A stretch of 64,000 bases of DNA from contig NZ_CP091913.1 in assembly GCF_022063185.1 (NCBI RefSeq), positions 3,163,501 through 3,227,500 of the forward strand, in the 5' to 3' direction. This document shows positions 44,260 through 52,886 of the stretch, piece after piece. Each line of letters opens with the position of its first letter. Within the stretch, counting starts at the first letter, position 1. This stretch comes from Nostoc sp. UHCC 0870 (GTDB lineage Bacteria; Cyanobacteriota; Cyanobacteriia; Cyanobacteriales; Nostocaceae). The translations under genes and the position numbers were made by a program. The notes beneath the pieces are model-generated. The model worked only from the letters and a program-made list of their open reading frames with translations. It was not told the DNA's origin and did no database searches.

Positions 44260-44525
44260 TGAAAATGTTGGACTTGTGTGTACATCGTAGGCAAGCAAGG
44301 AGGGGGCTATTATATACCTCATGTGATTAGGAAACGCTATAACGATTATCTTTGAACTATTTAAGAAAAATTATCGTATTACAAAAATATTTTGGCAATA
44401 TAGCAGACTTCACAAGTCAAACAGCCATTCTCTAGCGCAAATCATCACTTTTGTACAGATGCGATTCATCGTATCGCCATCGGCTAAACGCCACGCTACC
44501 GCTAACACAACTCACAACTCACAAC

Positions 44526-45689
44526 TCAGCACTCTCTTAGCATTTGCAGAATTTCTTGAGCCGCGCGATCGCATACTCCTACTTCTCCTAAATACTGGCG
44601 CATTTGTTGATAGTCTGCCAAAGTTTGCTGTCGCCGTTCAGAATTGAGCAATAATTCTATTGATGCTTGCGTAATATTCTCTGGGGTTGCTTCTTCTTGC
44701 AACAACTCCGGCACAATTGGTTTCATTACTACCAAATTAGGTGGCGACGCAAAGGGGATAGAACCTCTGAGAATTTTTCTGGCAATCCAGGCTGTGACGG
44801 GATTTAGGCGATAAACTACCACCTGCGGCACATTTAATAAAGCTAGTTCTAAGTTAACTGTACCGGATTTGGTGATGGCGAAATCTGCCGCCGCAAAAAC
44901 TTCCTTTTGTTGACCTGATATGACTGTAGCCCGCAAACCATAACGCTGGACTGCTTCCTCTATTGGCTGTCTGTAAACTTCCAGTGACAGAGGAATCCAA
45001 AAATGAACTTCTGGTAATTTGGTTTGGATGGTTTGGGCAGCTTCAAAAATTACTGGTAGTAAATATTTTAATTCTTGCCGTCGGGAAGCCGGGAGGAGTG
45101 CGATCGCTATCTGCTCAGAATCAATTCCCAAATTAGCACGGGCTTCGTCACGGCTAGGAGCGTTTTGCATCCTATCAATTAGGGGATGTCCTACCCAAGT
45201 GACATTCGCCCCATTTTGGCGAAAATAGCGGGCTTCTTCCGGGAAAATTGCCAATAACTTATCTGTAAACCTGACAATGCGGTTAGTATTCTGCAAACTC
45301 ATCGACCATACCCACTCTTGGGGCGCAATGTAGTACGCCACAGGCACATCTGGTAAATGCTTTTGCATATAAGTACCGATGCCAAGATTTGGCCCCATGT
45401 AGTCAATCAGCACTACTAAATCTGGGGGATATTGTTTTAAGTAGGCGATCGCGCGACGCTGTACCATCAGAGTTGGCAGCACATAAGGCAAAGATTCCAG
45501 GATACCCATTGAACCAATACCACTGGTATTCCCCAAAATCTTCGCCCCAGCTTCAGCCATCTTGTCGCCACCCAAGGCCACAATCTCTAATTCCAACCCA
45601 GCAGCCATAGCTTGACGCTTCATCGCCGCAATCAACAGCGATCCTTGCAAATCGCCAGACACTTCACCAGTGCTGATAAATATCCGCAT
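44526..45689 (-). CDS. lpxB: LpxB, lipid-A-disaccharide synthase
   Basis: A 387-residue GT19 enzyme that joins UDP-2,3-diacylglucosamine to lipid X. MRIFISTGEVSGDLQGSLL is the N-terminal family motif, and VLIDYMGPNLGIG, PQEWVWS, LLPASRRQELKYLLP and KSGTVNLELALLNVPQVVVY are the conserved blocks. The ATG at 45687-45689 is chosen; the frame extends five codons upstream to a TTG inside TTCAAAA repeat DNA. It is the last gene of omp85-lpxC-fabZ-lpxA-lpxB. Cyanobacteria lack Kdo and heptose pathways typical of enterics but keep this core. Confidence 0.94.
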   Translation of the reverse strand: MRIFISTGEVSGDLQGSLLIAAMKRQAMAAGLELEIVALGGDKMAEAGAKILGNTSGIGSMGILESLPYVLPTLMVQRRAIAYLKQYPPDLVVLIDYMGPNLGIGTYMQKHLPDVPVAYYIAPQEWVWSMSLQNTNRIVRFTDKLLAIFPEEARYFRQNGANVTWVGHPLIDRMQNAPSRDEARANLGIDSEQIAIALLPASRRQELKYLLPVIFEAAQTIQTKLPEVHFWIPLSLEVYRQPIEEAVQRYGLRATVISGQQKEVFAAADFAITKSGTVNLELALLNVPQVVVYRLNPVTAWIARKILRGSIPFASPPNLVVMKPIVPELLQEEATPENITQASIELLLNSERRQQTLADYQQMRQYLGEVGVCDRAAQEILQMLREC

Positions 45690-45782
45690 TTGAAACCAAT
45701 TCAAAATTCAAAAACTGGGGACTGGGGACTGGGGACTGGGAATCAAAAAGAATTATCTCTTGTCTCCCGTGTCTCCATCTGC

Positions 45783-46601
45783 CTAAGACTCATCACTCCT
45801 GCCTATCTTACCTCTACCGGGAATCAAACCCCGTCTCCCTGGCATTTGTGACAGTAACAGAAAGCGGCGGAGATTTTGCAGGGTTTCGGTATCGCCCAAA
45901 AATTCTAATTGTTCCAAGGCTTCTTTAAAGCTCAACTTAGAACGGTAAAGAATGCGGAAGGCTTTTTTCAGAAGTTGTAACTCGTTGCTATCAAACCCAG
46001 AACGTTTGAGTCCTATCAGGTTGAGGGTTCTGATTTTGGCGGGATTGCCCTCTACTAACATATAAGGCGGCACATCGCGGTCAATGCGTGCCATTCCTCC
46101 TACCATTGCGTGTCTACCGATACGTACAAATTGATGTACACCTAAAACACCACTGAGTCGGGCGCGTGATTCTATATGGACGTGACCAGCTAAGGCGACG
46201 GAGTTAGCAATGACTACAGAGTCTTCAATAACACAGTTATGAGCTACGTGGACATAAGCCATCAGTAGGTTGTTATTACCAATTATCGTTGCTTCTCCCG
46301 CCCCGGTGGCGCGGTTAATGGTGACGTATTCACGAATCAAATTGCGATCGCCAATTCTGACCCAAGTGGGTTCGCCCACAAATTTCAGATCCTGGGGTTC
46401 CATACCGATAGCTGCACCGGTAAAAATCTGATTTCCCACCCCAATTTCACAAGGGCCTTCTAGCACTGCGTGTGCGCCAATAATAGTATCAGCACCAACT
46501 TTGACGTTTGCTCCAATCACAGCATAAGCACCGACTTGCACCGTTGGGTGTAGTTCCGAATTTGGATGAATTACAGCAGTTGGATGAATAAGCGTTTTCA
46601 A
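45783..46601 (-). CDS. lpxA: LpxA, UDP-GlcNAc acyltransferase (TTG start)
   Basis: A left-handed beta-helix acyltransferase with hexapeptide repeats (IHPTAVIHPNSELHPTVQVG onward). The catalytic His region MAYVHVAHNCVI and the C-terminal helical domain (LNLIGLKRSGF, AFRILYRS) are present. Homology starts at KTLIHPTAV, so a TTG start at 46601 with GGAG nine bases upstream gives 272 residues, close to the usual 262. An in-frame ATG at 46751 would add 50 residues with no family match. It catalyses the first step of lipid A synthesis. It lies between fabZ and lpxB. Confidence 0.92.
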   Translation of the reverse strand: MKTLIHPTAVIHPNSELHPTVQVGAYAVIGANVKVGADTIIGAHAVLEGPCEIGVGNQIFTGAAIGMEPQDLKFVGEPTWVRIGDRNLIREYVTINRATGAGEATIIGNNNLLMAYVHVAHNCVIEDSVVIANSVALAGHVHIESRARLSGVLGVHQFVRIGRHAMVGGMARIDRDVPPYMLVEGNPAKIRTLNLIGLKRSGFDSNELQLLKKAFRILYRSKLSFKEALEQLEFLGDTETLQNLRRFLLLSQMPGRRGLIPGRGKIGRSDES

Positions 46602-46838
46602 GGGTAAATCTCCAGAACTGTCTTGAGAAGCCAGTGTCTGACTTTGATAGCCAAAGTTGAGACGACTGGCGTGACTGAGTGTGTGAGTATCAGTAGAAAA
46701 ATTGTCGGGAAAATTATGTGTGAGGGTAGCGAAAGTCAAGAATTGATACAAGGCTCTTGTGGCGATTTTTGGAAATTGCTATCCTGCTTTGAGACTTCAG
46801 GAAAAGCAGTTTAGGGTTGTATCTGCGCCAGCTAGGTT

Positions 46839-47333
46839 TTAGCTAACCAAAGAAAACATTAATTCGCCTTCAGCAGCAAGTTGTCCGTCAACCTCTGCAC
46901 GTGCCTGCATTTTACCGAAACGACGTTGTTTGATCCATAACAGTTCCACCGTCATTACCAGTTGATCTCCTGGTACTACTTGACGACGAAAGCGGACTTT
47001 ATCTATACCAGCAAAAACAAACAGTCCTCCTTCTACCTCTGGTAATTGTGTCAAAACAATACCACCCACTTGAGCCATTGCTTCTACAATTAGCACACCT
47101 GGCATCAGTGGTCTACCTGGGAAGTGTCCTTGAAACTGTGGTTCGTTGATAGTAACGTTCTTAATACCTACGGCTCGTTTACCTGGTACGTAGTCAATAA
47201 TTTTATCTACAAGTAAAAATGGGTAGCGGTGGGGTAGCAATTTCTGAATTTCTTCAGAGGTAAGAGTTGTTTTGATCTCAGGTGCAGTCTCATCATGAGA
47301 TGCGGGACTATTTACTTCAGACACGATTGACAT
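46839..47333 (-). CDS. fabZ: FabZ, 3-hydroxyacyl-ACP dehydratase
   Basis: A 164-residue hot-dog dehydratase. [13 protein letters not shown] and [20 protein letters not shown] contain the catalytic His and Glu, and [19 protein letters not shown] completes the motif. About 22 extra N-terminal residues ([16 protein letters not shown]) are polar and probably disordered. It supplies 3-hydroxyacyl-ACP flux control between fatty acid and lipid A synthesis, and its place between lpxC and lpxA is the conserved bacterial arrangement. Confidence 0.95.
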   Translation of the reverse strand: MSIVSEVNSPASHDETAPEIKTTLTSEEIQKLLPHRYPFLLVDKIIDYVPGKRAVGIKNVTINEPQFQGHFPGRPLMPGVLIVEAMAQVGGIVLTQLPEVEGGLFVFAGIDKVRFRRQVVPGDQLVMTVELLWIKQRRFGKMQARAEVDGQLAAEGELMFSLVS

Positions 47334-47386
47334 TAGCAGTGCAGTTGAATTTTAATCTGGGTATTTAGTTAGGAGGATTCAGAATT

Positions 47387-48241
47387 TTAGATGAGAGCTA
47401 AAATTCTTTGTGCCAGCTGAATATGTAAATTATGACTGGCTTTGTACGCTAAAAAGTGAGCGCGGGGAAAATATCCCAATAAACTCAAATCCCCTACTAA
47501 ATCCAAGATTTTATGACGGACTGGCTCATTTGCAAATCTTAATGGTGGATTTACCCAGCCATCAGTCCCACAAACTAGCGCATTATCCAAGCTACCACCT
47601 TTGATTAACCCAGATTTTTGTAAATGTTCAATTTGATGCGCTAATCCAAAAGTCCGCGCCGGCGCAATTTCTTCACTAAAGCTAAATGTAGATTTTTCTA
47701 CGTCAGTAGCCACAGACCAACTGTGCCATTGATTACCAATTGCAGGTAAATCAAAATCAATACCGTAACTAAAGCGGGTTTCTGCTGCGGGGATAGCAGC
47801 AACAAAAGCATCGTCTTGGTAAATCCAGATGGGTTCTTGAATGGTTAAAGGGTCTTTTTGCTGAGTAACTGGAACTGTTTGTGATGTCAAACCAACTTCA
47901 GCTATACTTTTTGCCCAAATTTGAGCCGAACCATCCAAAAGTGGTACTTCTGACCCATTAATTTCAATGCGGGCATTATCTACACCCATCCCCGCCAAAG
48001 CCGCTAATAAATGTTCTACTGTGCGAATGGATGCTTCACCTTTACCCAACTGAGTCGAGAGGACAGTGTGATTAACGGCTGCTACTTGGGCTGGGATAAT
48101 TGGCAAATCCGGCAAATCCACCCGCACAAAATACCGTCCGCTTCCCACGTCTGCCGGTAGTACCCGCACTTTGGTACTGATACCGCTATGTAGTCCTATC
48201 CCAGTTTGGGTAATTGCCGCCGCTAGAGTGTGTTCTAGCAT
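47387..48241 (-). CDS. lpxC: LpxC, UDP-3-O-acyl-GlcNAc deacetylase
   Basis: A zinc deacetylase of 284 residues, the committed step of lipid A synthesis. TGIGLHSG opens the fold. [16 protein letters not shown] contains the first zinc His, and [15 protein letters not shown] the second His (H in RHK) and Asp. [10 protein letters not shown] and the C-terminal [11 protein letters not shown] (catalytic His) complete the active site. The ATG at 48241 is used; a TTG two codons upstream also fits. It lies directly downstream of omp85. Confidence 0.95.
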   Translation of the reverse strand: MLEHTLAAAITQTGIGLHSGISTKVRVLPADVGSGRYFVRVDLPDLPIIPAQVAAVNHTVLSTQLGKGEASIRTVEHLLAALAGMGVDNARIEINGSEVPLLDGSAQIWAKSIAEVGLTSQTVPVTQQKDPLTIQEPIWIYQDDAFVAAIPAAETRFSYGIDFDLPAIGNQWHSWSVATDVEKSTFSFSEEIAPARTFGLAHQIEHLQKSGLIKGGSLDNALVCGTDGWVNPPLRFANEPVRHKILDLVGDLSLLGYFPRAHFLAYKASHNLHIQLAQRILALI

Positions 48242-48307
48242 AGGCAAAAACTCAATATATTTTTATACTTATTATTCATGTGGAATTTTGATAAACACCC
48301 TGACAAG

Positions 48308-48365
48308 TAATTCGTAATTCGTAATTTTAGGATGTTAACAGTTAACAGTTAACTGTCAACTGTCA
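48308..48365. repeat. Repeat and palindrome cluster between omp85 and lpxC
   Basis: TAATTCG heptamers (48308-48325) are followed by GTTAACAGTTAACAGTTAAC, which pairs with GTCAACTGTCAAC. This forms nested inverted repeats just beyond the omp85 stop. Confidence 0.7.
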
Positions 48366-48368
48366 ACA

Positions 48369-50858
48369 CTAAAATCTTTCGCCAATGCCAAAATTAATCC
48401 GGCTATCACCGTCATCGTTGATACCGTAGTCAATCCGAATTGGCCCTAGGGGTGATTGTACGCGCACACCCAGACCATAGCCGTAGCCAGTACCATTTTT
48501 ATTCAATACCTCAGCTGGTCTGGTGGTAGTGCCTAAGTCGCTACCTACATCAAAGAATAATGCACCACTGACAACTGAGAAGACAGGAAAGCGATATTCT
48601 ACTGTTGCTTGTACATAGCTGCGTCCACTGCTTAATGTACCTTCTTCATAACCCCGAACGGAGTTACTACCACCAAGGGTAAAGGCTTCATAGGGAGGTA
48701 AATCACCAAAGACTGTACCACCTTGGATGTTAAACGCTAGGGTTTCTGGGCCTTTTGTAAAGCCAGTAAATTTTACTGGTAAATATTGGCTGTAGCTACC
48801 CCGGAGTCTGGTAAGGAAGATATTACCTGAGCCAACAGGTACTGATTGGTCTACCCCAACACGCAGGAAAGAACCGCCTGTTGGTTGTAAAGCATTGTTA
48901 CGGCGATCGCGCTGCGCTCCTAATTGCAGTAACAATAAATCATCTTCACCTGTGCCAGAAAAGCTGAGGGGAACATCTTCACTGGTTTTGTTTCCAGCAT
49001 CATCAAATACTGCCCCAAATTTTCTTAAGTTCCCGTCAGCATCGCGGGTAGAAACTCGTTGATACTGTAACCCAGCTGAAGCAGTCCATTCTGACCTTTC
49101 GTAAGGGTTAGCGGATAGGGGACGAGTAAAGGTAACACCACCACCTAAACGGGTAACACGGGGGCGGTCTTGGTCTTCGTTATTATTGGGATTAAATGTT
49201 CTAATATCGCTGTCTGCACCATCAAAAATCAACGAAATGGAACGACGGCGGAAAATATTGGTTGTATAGGAAGTCCGATAAGGATCGCCGGCAATCCAAG
49301 GGTCTGTGAAGCGGAGATCAAACAGCAACTCCCGTTGACCTACCTGAACTTCTGCCCCTAGTTTCTGGTTTCTACCACCCAGGTTCTGCTGCTGATAGCT
49401 AACTGTACCGAAAAGTCCACTGGCAGAACTAATACCAGCCCCAGCTGCAATAGAACCGCTACTGCGCTCAACGACGTTCACGACTACATCTACTTGGCTG
49501 GGATCAGTACCAGGGTCAAGGGAGACGTTAACATCTTCAAATAGTCCTGTCCCAAATACCCGTTGTAAGTCTTTCTGGACAATATTGCGGTTAAATACTT
49601 GTCCTGGCTTTAGCTCCAGTTCCCGCGTAATCACATATTCCCGTGTGCGACCCCGAATTGGTTGTCCTTTCTCGTCGGTTTCTTGACCTTCTTTGTTACG
49701 GAAGCGGACTTTAATGTTCTGTACTACCCCTTCTGCTACTTGGAGGGTGACAACTCCACTTTCTGATACTTGTGGCGCACCAATGACATTGGCTAGGACG
49801 TAACCTTGGTCTTGATACCGTTTGGTTAATTGCTTGATGCCTTCTTGTAAGTCCCGCAAGTTGAGGATTTTGCCATACTGGTCACGGAAGATTTCATCGG
49901 TAGTAGCAGGCGGAAGGACGGAGGGAATTTGAGTACCGGGATTCGCTTGTATTTCTACCTTGGTTAAGACAGGGTTGGGTTGGACAACAAAGCTGACTCT
50001 AACACCTAGGGGTGTGTCTTCTGGTGCTGCTTGGACGTTGGAAAATAAACCAGTGCCAAAGATAGCGTTAATATCTTCTTGCAGTTGGGCGCGGGTTGTT
50101 GTTCGTCCTGGTTGGGTACGAATAACGTTATAAACTTGGGCTTCTAATTCTGGGGTGAGTTGCCCTGTTTGAGCTTTGACTAGTACCTCTGATACCAACA
50201 CACGGGGTTCAGTCGTTTCTGGCGTGTTGTTGGGGGTGTTTAAATTCTCTTGAGCGGGGGGAGTATTACTAGGCTCTGGTGCTGGTGTTGCTGGCTCAAT
50301 GCTGGGCGCGGTAGGAGTAGTTTCTGGTGCTTGTACCAGTTGCTTTGCAGTTCCCCTCTGGCTCGCTACTTCTTTCGTGGTGGTTACTGCTGTTGATGGA
50401 GATGCAGAAATCACAACAGGGGATTTCTTTGTTGATTTCTTCAGCTTTGAATCTATGGTAACAACATCATCTGGTGGGGTTTTGTCAACAGATGAAAGCT
50501 GAATAGTGGGAAATAAAGTAGGGTTTGCGGTTGTGGATACTTCTGTTGCTACTTCTAAAGTAGGTACAATGACCTCTTTTGTTGCTGTTATTGCGGACTT
50601 TGTTGATTTATTAACAGATGATAAAGCCGCAGAGGCAGAAATTTCAGGGGCGGGAATTTCTGTCAGTGCCTTAACTTCCTGGAAGTTGGGCTGCTGTTCT
50701 AGTGAAATTTCACCCTGTTCTGGCTGCTGATTAGTCTCAGTGGGAAAAACTTCTGCCGTCTGCTCTACGTTGTTAGGAGTTTGTGCATTTGCACTCAAAG
50801 AGCCACTTAAGGGTGCTGTAATTGCTACAGCTGCCACCAATACTGGAGATAAACGCAT
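48369..50858 (-). CDS. Omp85/BamA outer-membrane assembly protein
   Basis: Omp85 inserts beta-barrel proteins into the outer membrane. A signal peptide (MRLSPVLVAAVAITAPLSGS, cleavage near ANA-Q) starts at the ATG at 50858, preferred over an in-frame GTG at 50885. About 180 low-complexity residues rich in Pro, Thr and Glu follow, then three POTRA domains (from RVLVSEVLVKAQ; PVLTKVEIQ; QNIKVRF), the usual cyanobacterial number. A 16-strand barrel ends the protein, with GGSNSVRGYEEG (the RGY/F motif) and a C-terminus ending SRINFGIGERF with terminal Phe. It heads the lpx cluster. The homolog in Anabaena 7120 is, as I recall, Alr2269. Confidence 0.94.
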   Translation of the reverse strand: MRLSPVLVAAVAITAPLSGSLSANAQTPNNVEQTAEVFPTETNQQPEQGEISLEQQPNFQEVKALTEIPAPEISASAALSSVNKSTKSAITATKEVIVPTLEVATEVSTTANPTLFPTIQLSSVDKTPPDDVVTIDSKLKKSTKKSPVVISASPSTAVTTTKEVASQRGTAKQLVQAPETTPTAPSIEPATPAPEPSNTPPAQENLNTPNNTPETTEPRVLVSEVLVKAQTGQLTPELEAQVYNVIRTQPGRTTTRAQLQEDINAIFGTGLFSNVQAAPEDTPLGVRVSFVVQPNPVLTKVEIQANPGTQIPSVLPPATTDEIFRDQYGKILNLRDLQEGIKQLTKRYQDQGYVLANVIGAPQVSESGVVTLQVAEGVVQNIKVRFRNKEGQETDEKGQPIRGRTREYVITRELELKPGQVFNRNIVQKDLQRVFGTGLFEDVNVSLDPGTDPSQVDVVVNVVERSSGSIAAGAGISSASGLFGTVSYQQQNLGGRNQKLGAEVQVGQRELLFDLRFTDPWIAGDPYRTSYTTNIFRRRSISLIFDGADSDIRTFNPNNNEDQDRPRVTRLGGGVTFTRPLSANPYERSEWTASAGLQYQRVSTRDADGNLRKFGAVFDDAGNKTSEDVPLSFSGTGEDDLLLLQLGAQRDRRNNALQPTGGSFLRVGVDQSVPVGSGNIFLTRLRGSYSQYLPVKFTGFTKGPETLAFNIQGGTVFGDLPPYEAFTLGGSNSVRGYEEGTLSSGRSYVQATVEYRFPVFSVVSGALFFDVGSDLGTTTRPAEVLNKNGTGYGYGLGVRVQSPLGPIRIDYGINDDGDSRINFGIGERF

Positions 50859-50907
50859 TTTATTTAGATTCCTCTTCACATCCACACACCATTACAAGGA
50901 GATTTTA

Positions 50908-51015
50908 AGTGCTGAGTGCTGTTAGCGATAGCGCGGCGTTTAGCCGGTGCTGAGTTATGAGTGGAATACTCACTCGGAACTCGGAACTCGTAACTCTTAA
51001 CTTGTAACTCGTAAC
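50908..51015. repeat. Heptamer arrays upstream of omp85
   Basis: GTGCTGA units, an inverted copy of the TGTTAGCG...TTTAGCC repeat (50920-50945) and AACTCGGAACTCGTAAC units fill most of the gap between purC and omp85. Confidence 0.85.
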
Positions 51016-51049
51016 TATGAAAGCACTTTTAAATCAGGACTATTCATAT

Positions 51050-51787
51050 TTAATTTTGAGTTGCCACAGTTTGTAAAACTCTTTGTAAAACCTCCTGATA
51101 CGCATCTTCTACATTCCCTAAGTCTTTGCGGAAACGGTCTTTGTCCATAACGCGGCGATTAGGGTCTGCTTCTGTTATGTTCCACAAACGGCAGGTGTCG
51201 GGACTAATTTCATCTGCTAAAAGTAGATTTCCTTGTGAGTCAACACCAAATTCTAGTTTGAAGTCAACTAGGGTAATGCCGCAACGTGTCCAGAATTCCT
51301 GGAGAAAATGATTAATTTCCAATGCTAGATGAGTAATTGCATCGACTTGTTCCGGTGTCGCTAGTTCCAACAGCAAAAGGCGATCGCGTGTCAATAGCGG
51401 ATCTCCTAATTGATCATTTTTATAATAAAACTCTACTAGGGGCTGTTTTAATGATGTACCCAGTTCTAACCCTGTTTGTTGACACAAACTACCAGCCGCA
51501 ATATTACGGATAACAACTTCCAAAGGTATTATTTTCACTGCCTTTACCCGCATTTGATGGGGGGCAGGACTATCAATAAAGTGTGTTTTAATACCAGATG
51601 CTTCCAACTGTTGAAAAAGCTGAGTGGAAATGCTACAGTTTATTTTCCCTTTGCCAAGGATGCTACCTCGCTTTTGGGCATTAAATGCTGTAGCATCGTC
51701 CTTAAAGTCAGCTAGCAGGACTTCAGGATCATCAGTTGTATAGAGAATTTTTGCTTTGCCTTCGTATAGCTTGGAATGAACAGACAT
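51050..51787 (-). CDS. purC: PurC, SAICAR synthase
   Basis: A 245-residue phosphoribosylaminoimidazole-succinocarboxamide synthase, step 7 of purine synthesis. It starts SKLYEGKAKILYTTDDPEVL; FKDDATAFN, VVIRNIAAGSLCQQTG and TLVDFKLEFGV, then LADEISPDTCRLWN, are the family blocks for ATP, CAIR and aspartate binding. Full length, no anomalies. It lies 200 bases upstream of omp85 on the same strand. Confidence 0.96.
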   Translation of the reverse strand: MSVHSKLYEGKAKILYTTDDPEVLLADFKDDATAFNAQKRGSILGKGKINCSISTQLFQQLEASGIKTHFIDSPAPHQMRVKAVKIIPLEVVIRNIAAGSLCQQTGLELGTSLKQPLVEFYYKNDQLGDPLLTRDRLLLLELATPEQVDAITHLALEINHFLQEFWTRCGITLVDFKLEFGVDSQGNLLLADEISPDTCRLWNITEADPNRRVMDKDRFRKDLGNVEDAYQEVLQRVLQTVATQN

Positions 51788-52471
51788 GGCAGGAAGTAAG
51801 GTTTTAGACGTTAGACAGCTTTTGTCCTTTCGGGCTTACCCATTTTATCTTTAGTTCTTGAAGATTAGCTATTAGTCCGCAATCTGTATATTCCGAATTG
51901 GTTTTGAGTATTAAAACTTATCCATCTACAAGATAAAGTAAGTCACTCAGTAGAGAGTATTAACGAGTGAATATCTCACCGACAATAGAAGATGATTGCT
52001 TTTTATCTATGATATTTATTGGGTTAAGTTAATTTTTTCACAAATGTACTGGAAATATTTTTAGAGTAAAGACTGGCAGTATATATTAATACTTATAGTT
52101 TTGTATCAAGAAGGAAGTATTTCATCACATTTTTATAAATGATCAAATAAGATCAAGCAAGTACGTTGATATGTAAGGAGCGTCTACAACCCAAAATCAT
52201 CAATTCAGCGATGAGCGCGTTTGTTAGTCTTCCTTGCACAGCAGCATCTCCAATGCAATCAGTCTTTTTTGCATATTTGCCAGTAAAACTGGTGTCAATA
52301 TCTCAACAGCCCCAAAAGCATTTTCAAATCAGCATAATATTTTTCACAAGAAGAAAAATATATCAATACTAAATAATTGATAGTAGCAGTACCGAAAATT
52401 CCCAAAATTATAGGTAAACAGGCTATTAGCGATTCATATTCAAAAATAAAAACAATTAGGGAGTTGAATAA
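51788..52471. other. 684-base intergenic region without a recognised gene
   Basis: AT-rich DNA between divergent purC and a small plus-strand gene. Two overlapping frames of 68 (+) and 79 (-) codons have no ribosome binding site, motif or coding-like composition. No riboswitch (purine type) signature was recognised upstream of purC. Confidence 0.45.
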
Positions 52472-52747
52472 ATGGAGCAAAAAATAGTGACGAAAGAGAA
52501 CTTTCTCTATCCTCGTAGTCGTTATTACGGTCAAGTGAAGCCAGAAAACTTAGTTTTTAATGCCAATCTCCAGGAATTTGCCCAAAAGATAAGTTATGTC
52601 TGTAACTTAGAAACTGGTGGAAAATTGCAACCAGAAGAAGCATATGAACAAATTAAAGCTTTGTGGAAAAACTTAAAGCGTACAAGAAAACAGCTGCAAA
52701 TTGGTGATAATCCATTTCAAAATGGAGATGAGAACGCTGAAGGGTAA
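52472..52747 (+). CDS. Small conserved cyanobacterial protein (91 aa, DUF7219-like)
   Basis: FLYPRSRYYGQVKPENLVFN, NLQEFAQKISYVCNLETGGK and PEEAYEQIKALWKNLKRTRK define a compact helical protein that I recognise as recurrent in cyanobacteria, tentatively DUF7219. No function is known. The last residues (NGDENAEG) run directly into a 16-copy heptamer array that begins four bases after the stop codon. Confidence 0.7.
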   Translation: MEQKIVTKENFLYPRSRYYGQVKPENLVFNANLQEFAQKISYVCNLETGGKLQPEEAYEQIKALWKNLKRTRKQLQIGDNPFQNGDENAEG

Positions 52748-52750
52748 GTA

Positions 52751-52861
52751 CAGGGGACAGGGGACAGGGGACAGGGGACAGGGGACAGGGGACAGGGGAC
52801 AGGGGACAGGGGACAGGGGACAGGGGACAGGGGACAGGGGACAGGGGACAGGGGACAGGGG
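52751..52861. repeat. CAGGGGA heptamer array, about 16 copies
   Basis: An almost perfect run of the seven-base unit CAGGGGA occupies 111 bases between convergent genes, the longest uninterrupted heptamer array in the window. Read on the other strand it gives TCCCCTG units, as seen near 55670. Confidence 0.95.
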
Positions 52862-52886
52862 AAGAGAGGGGAATGTCAATTCCTGT

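Noticed and set aside
52295..52534. 79-codon minus and 68-codon plus frames in the purC upstream gap
   Set aside because: No ribosome binding site, no recognisable motif, and they overlap each other and the DUF7219-like gene start.
52751..52861. CRISPR array
   Set aside because: The repeats are contiguous 7-mers without spacers; no cas gene is in the window.
52673..52879. 68-codon frame with PLSPVPC repeats
   Set aside because: Pure translation of the CAGGGGA heptamer array.
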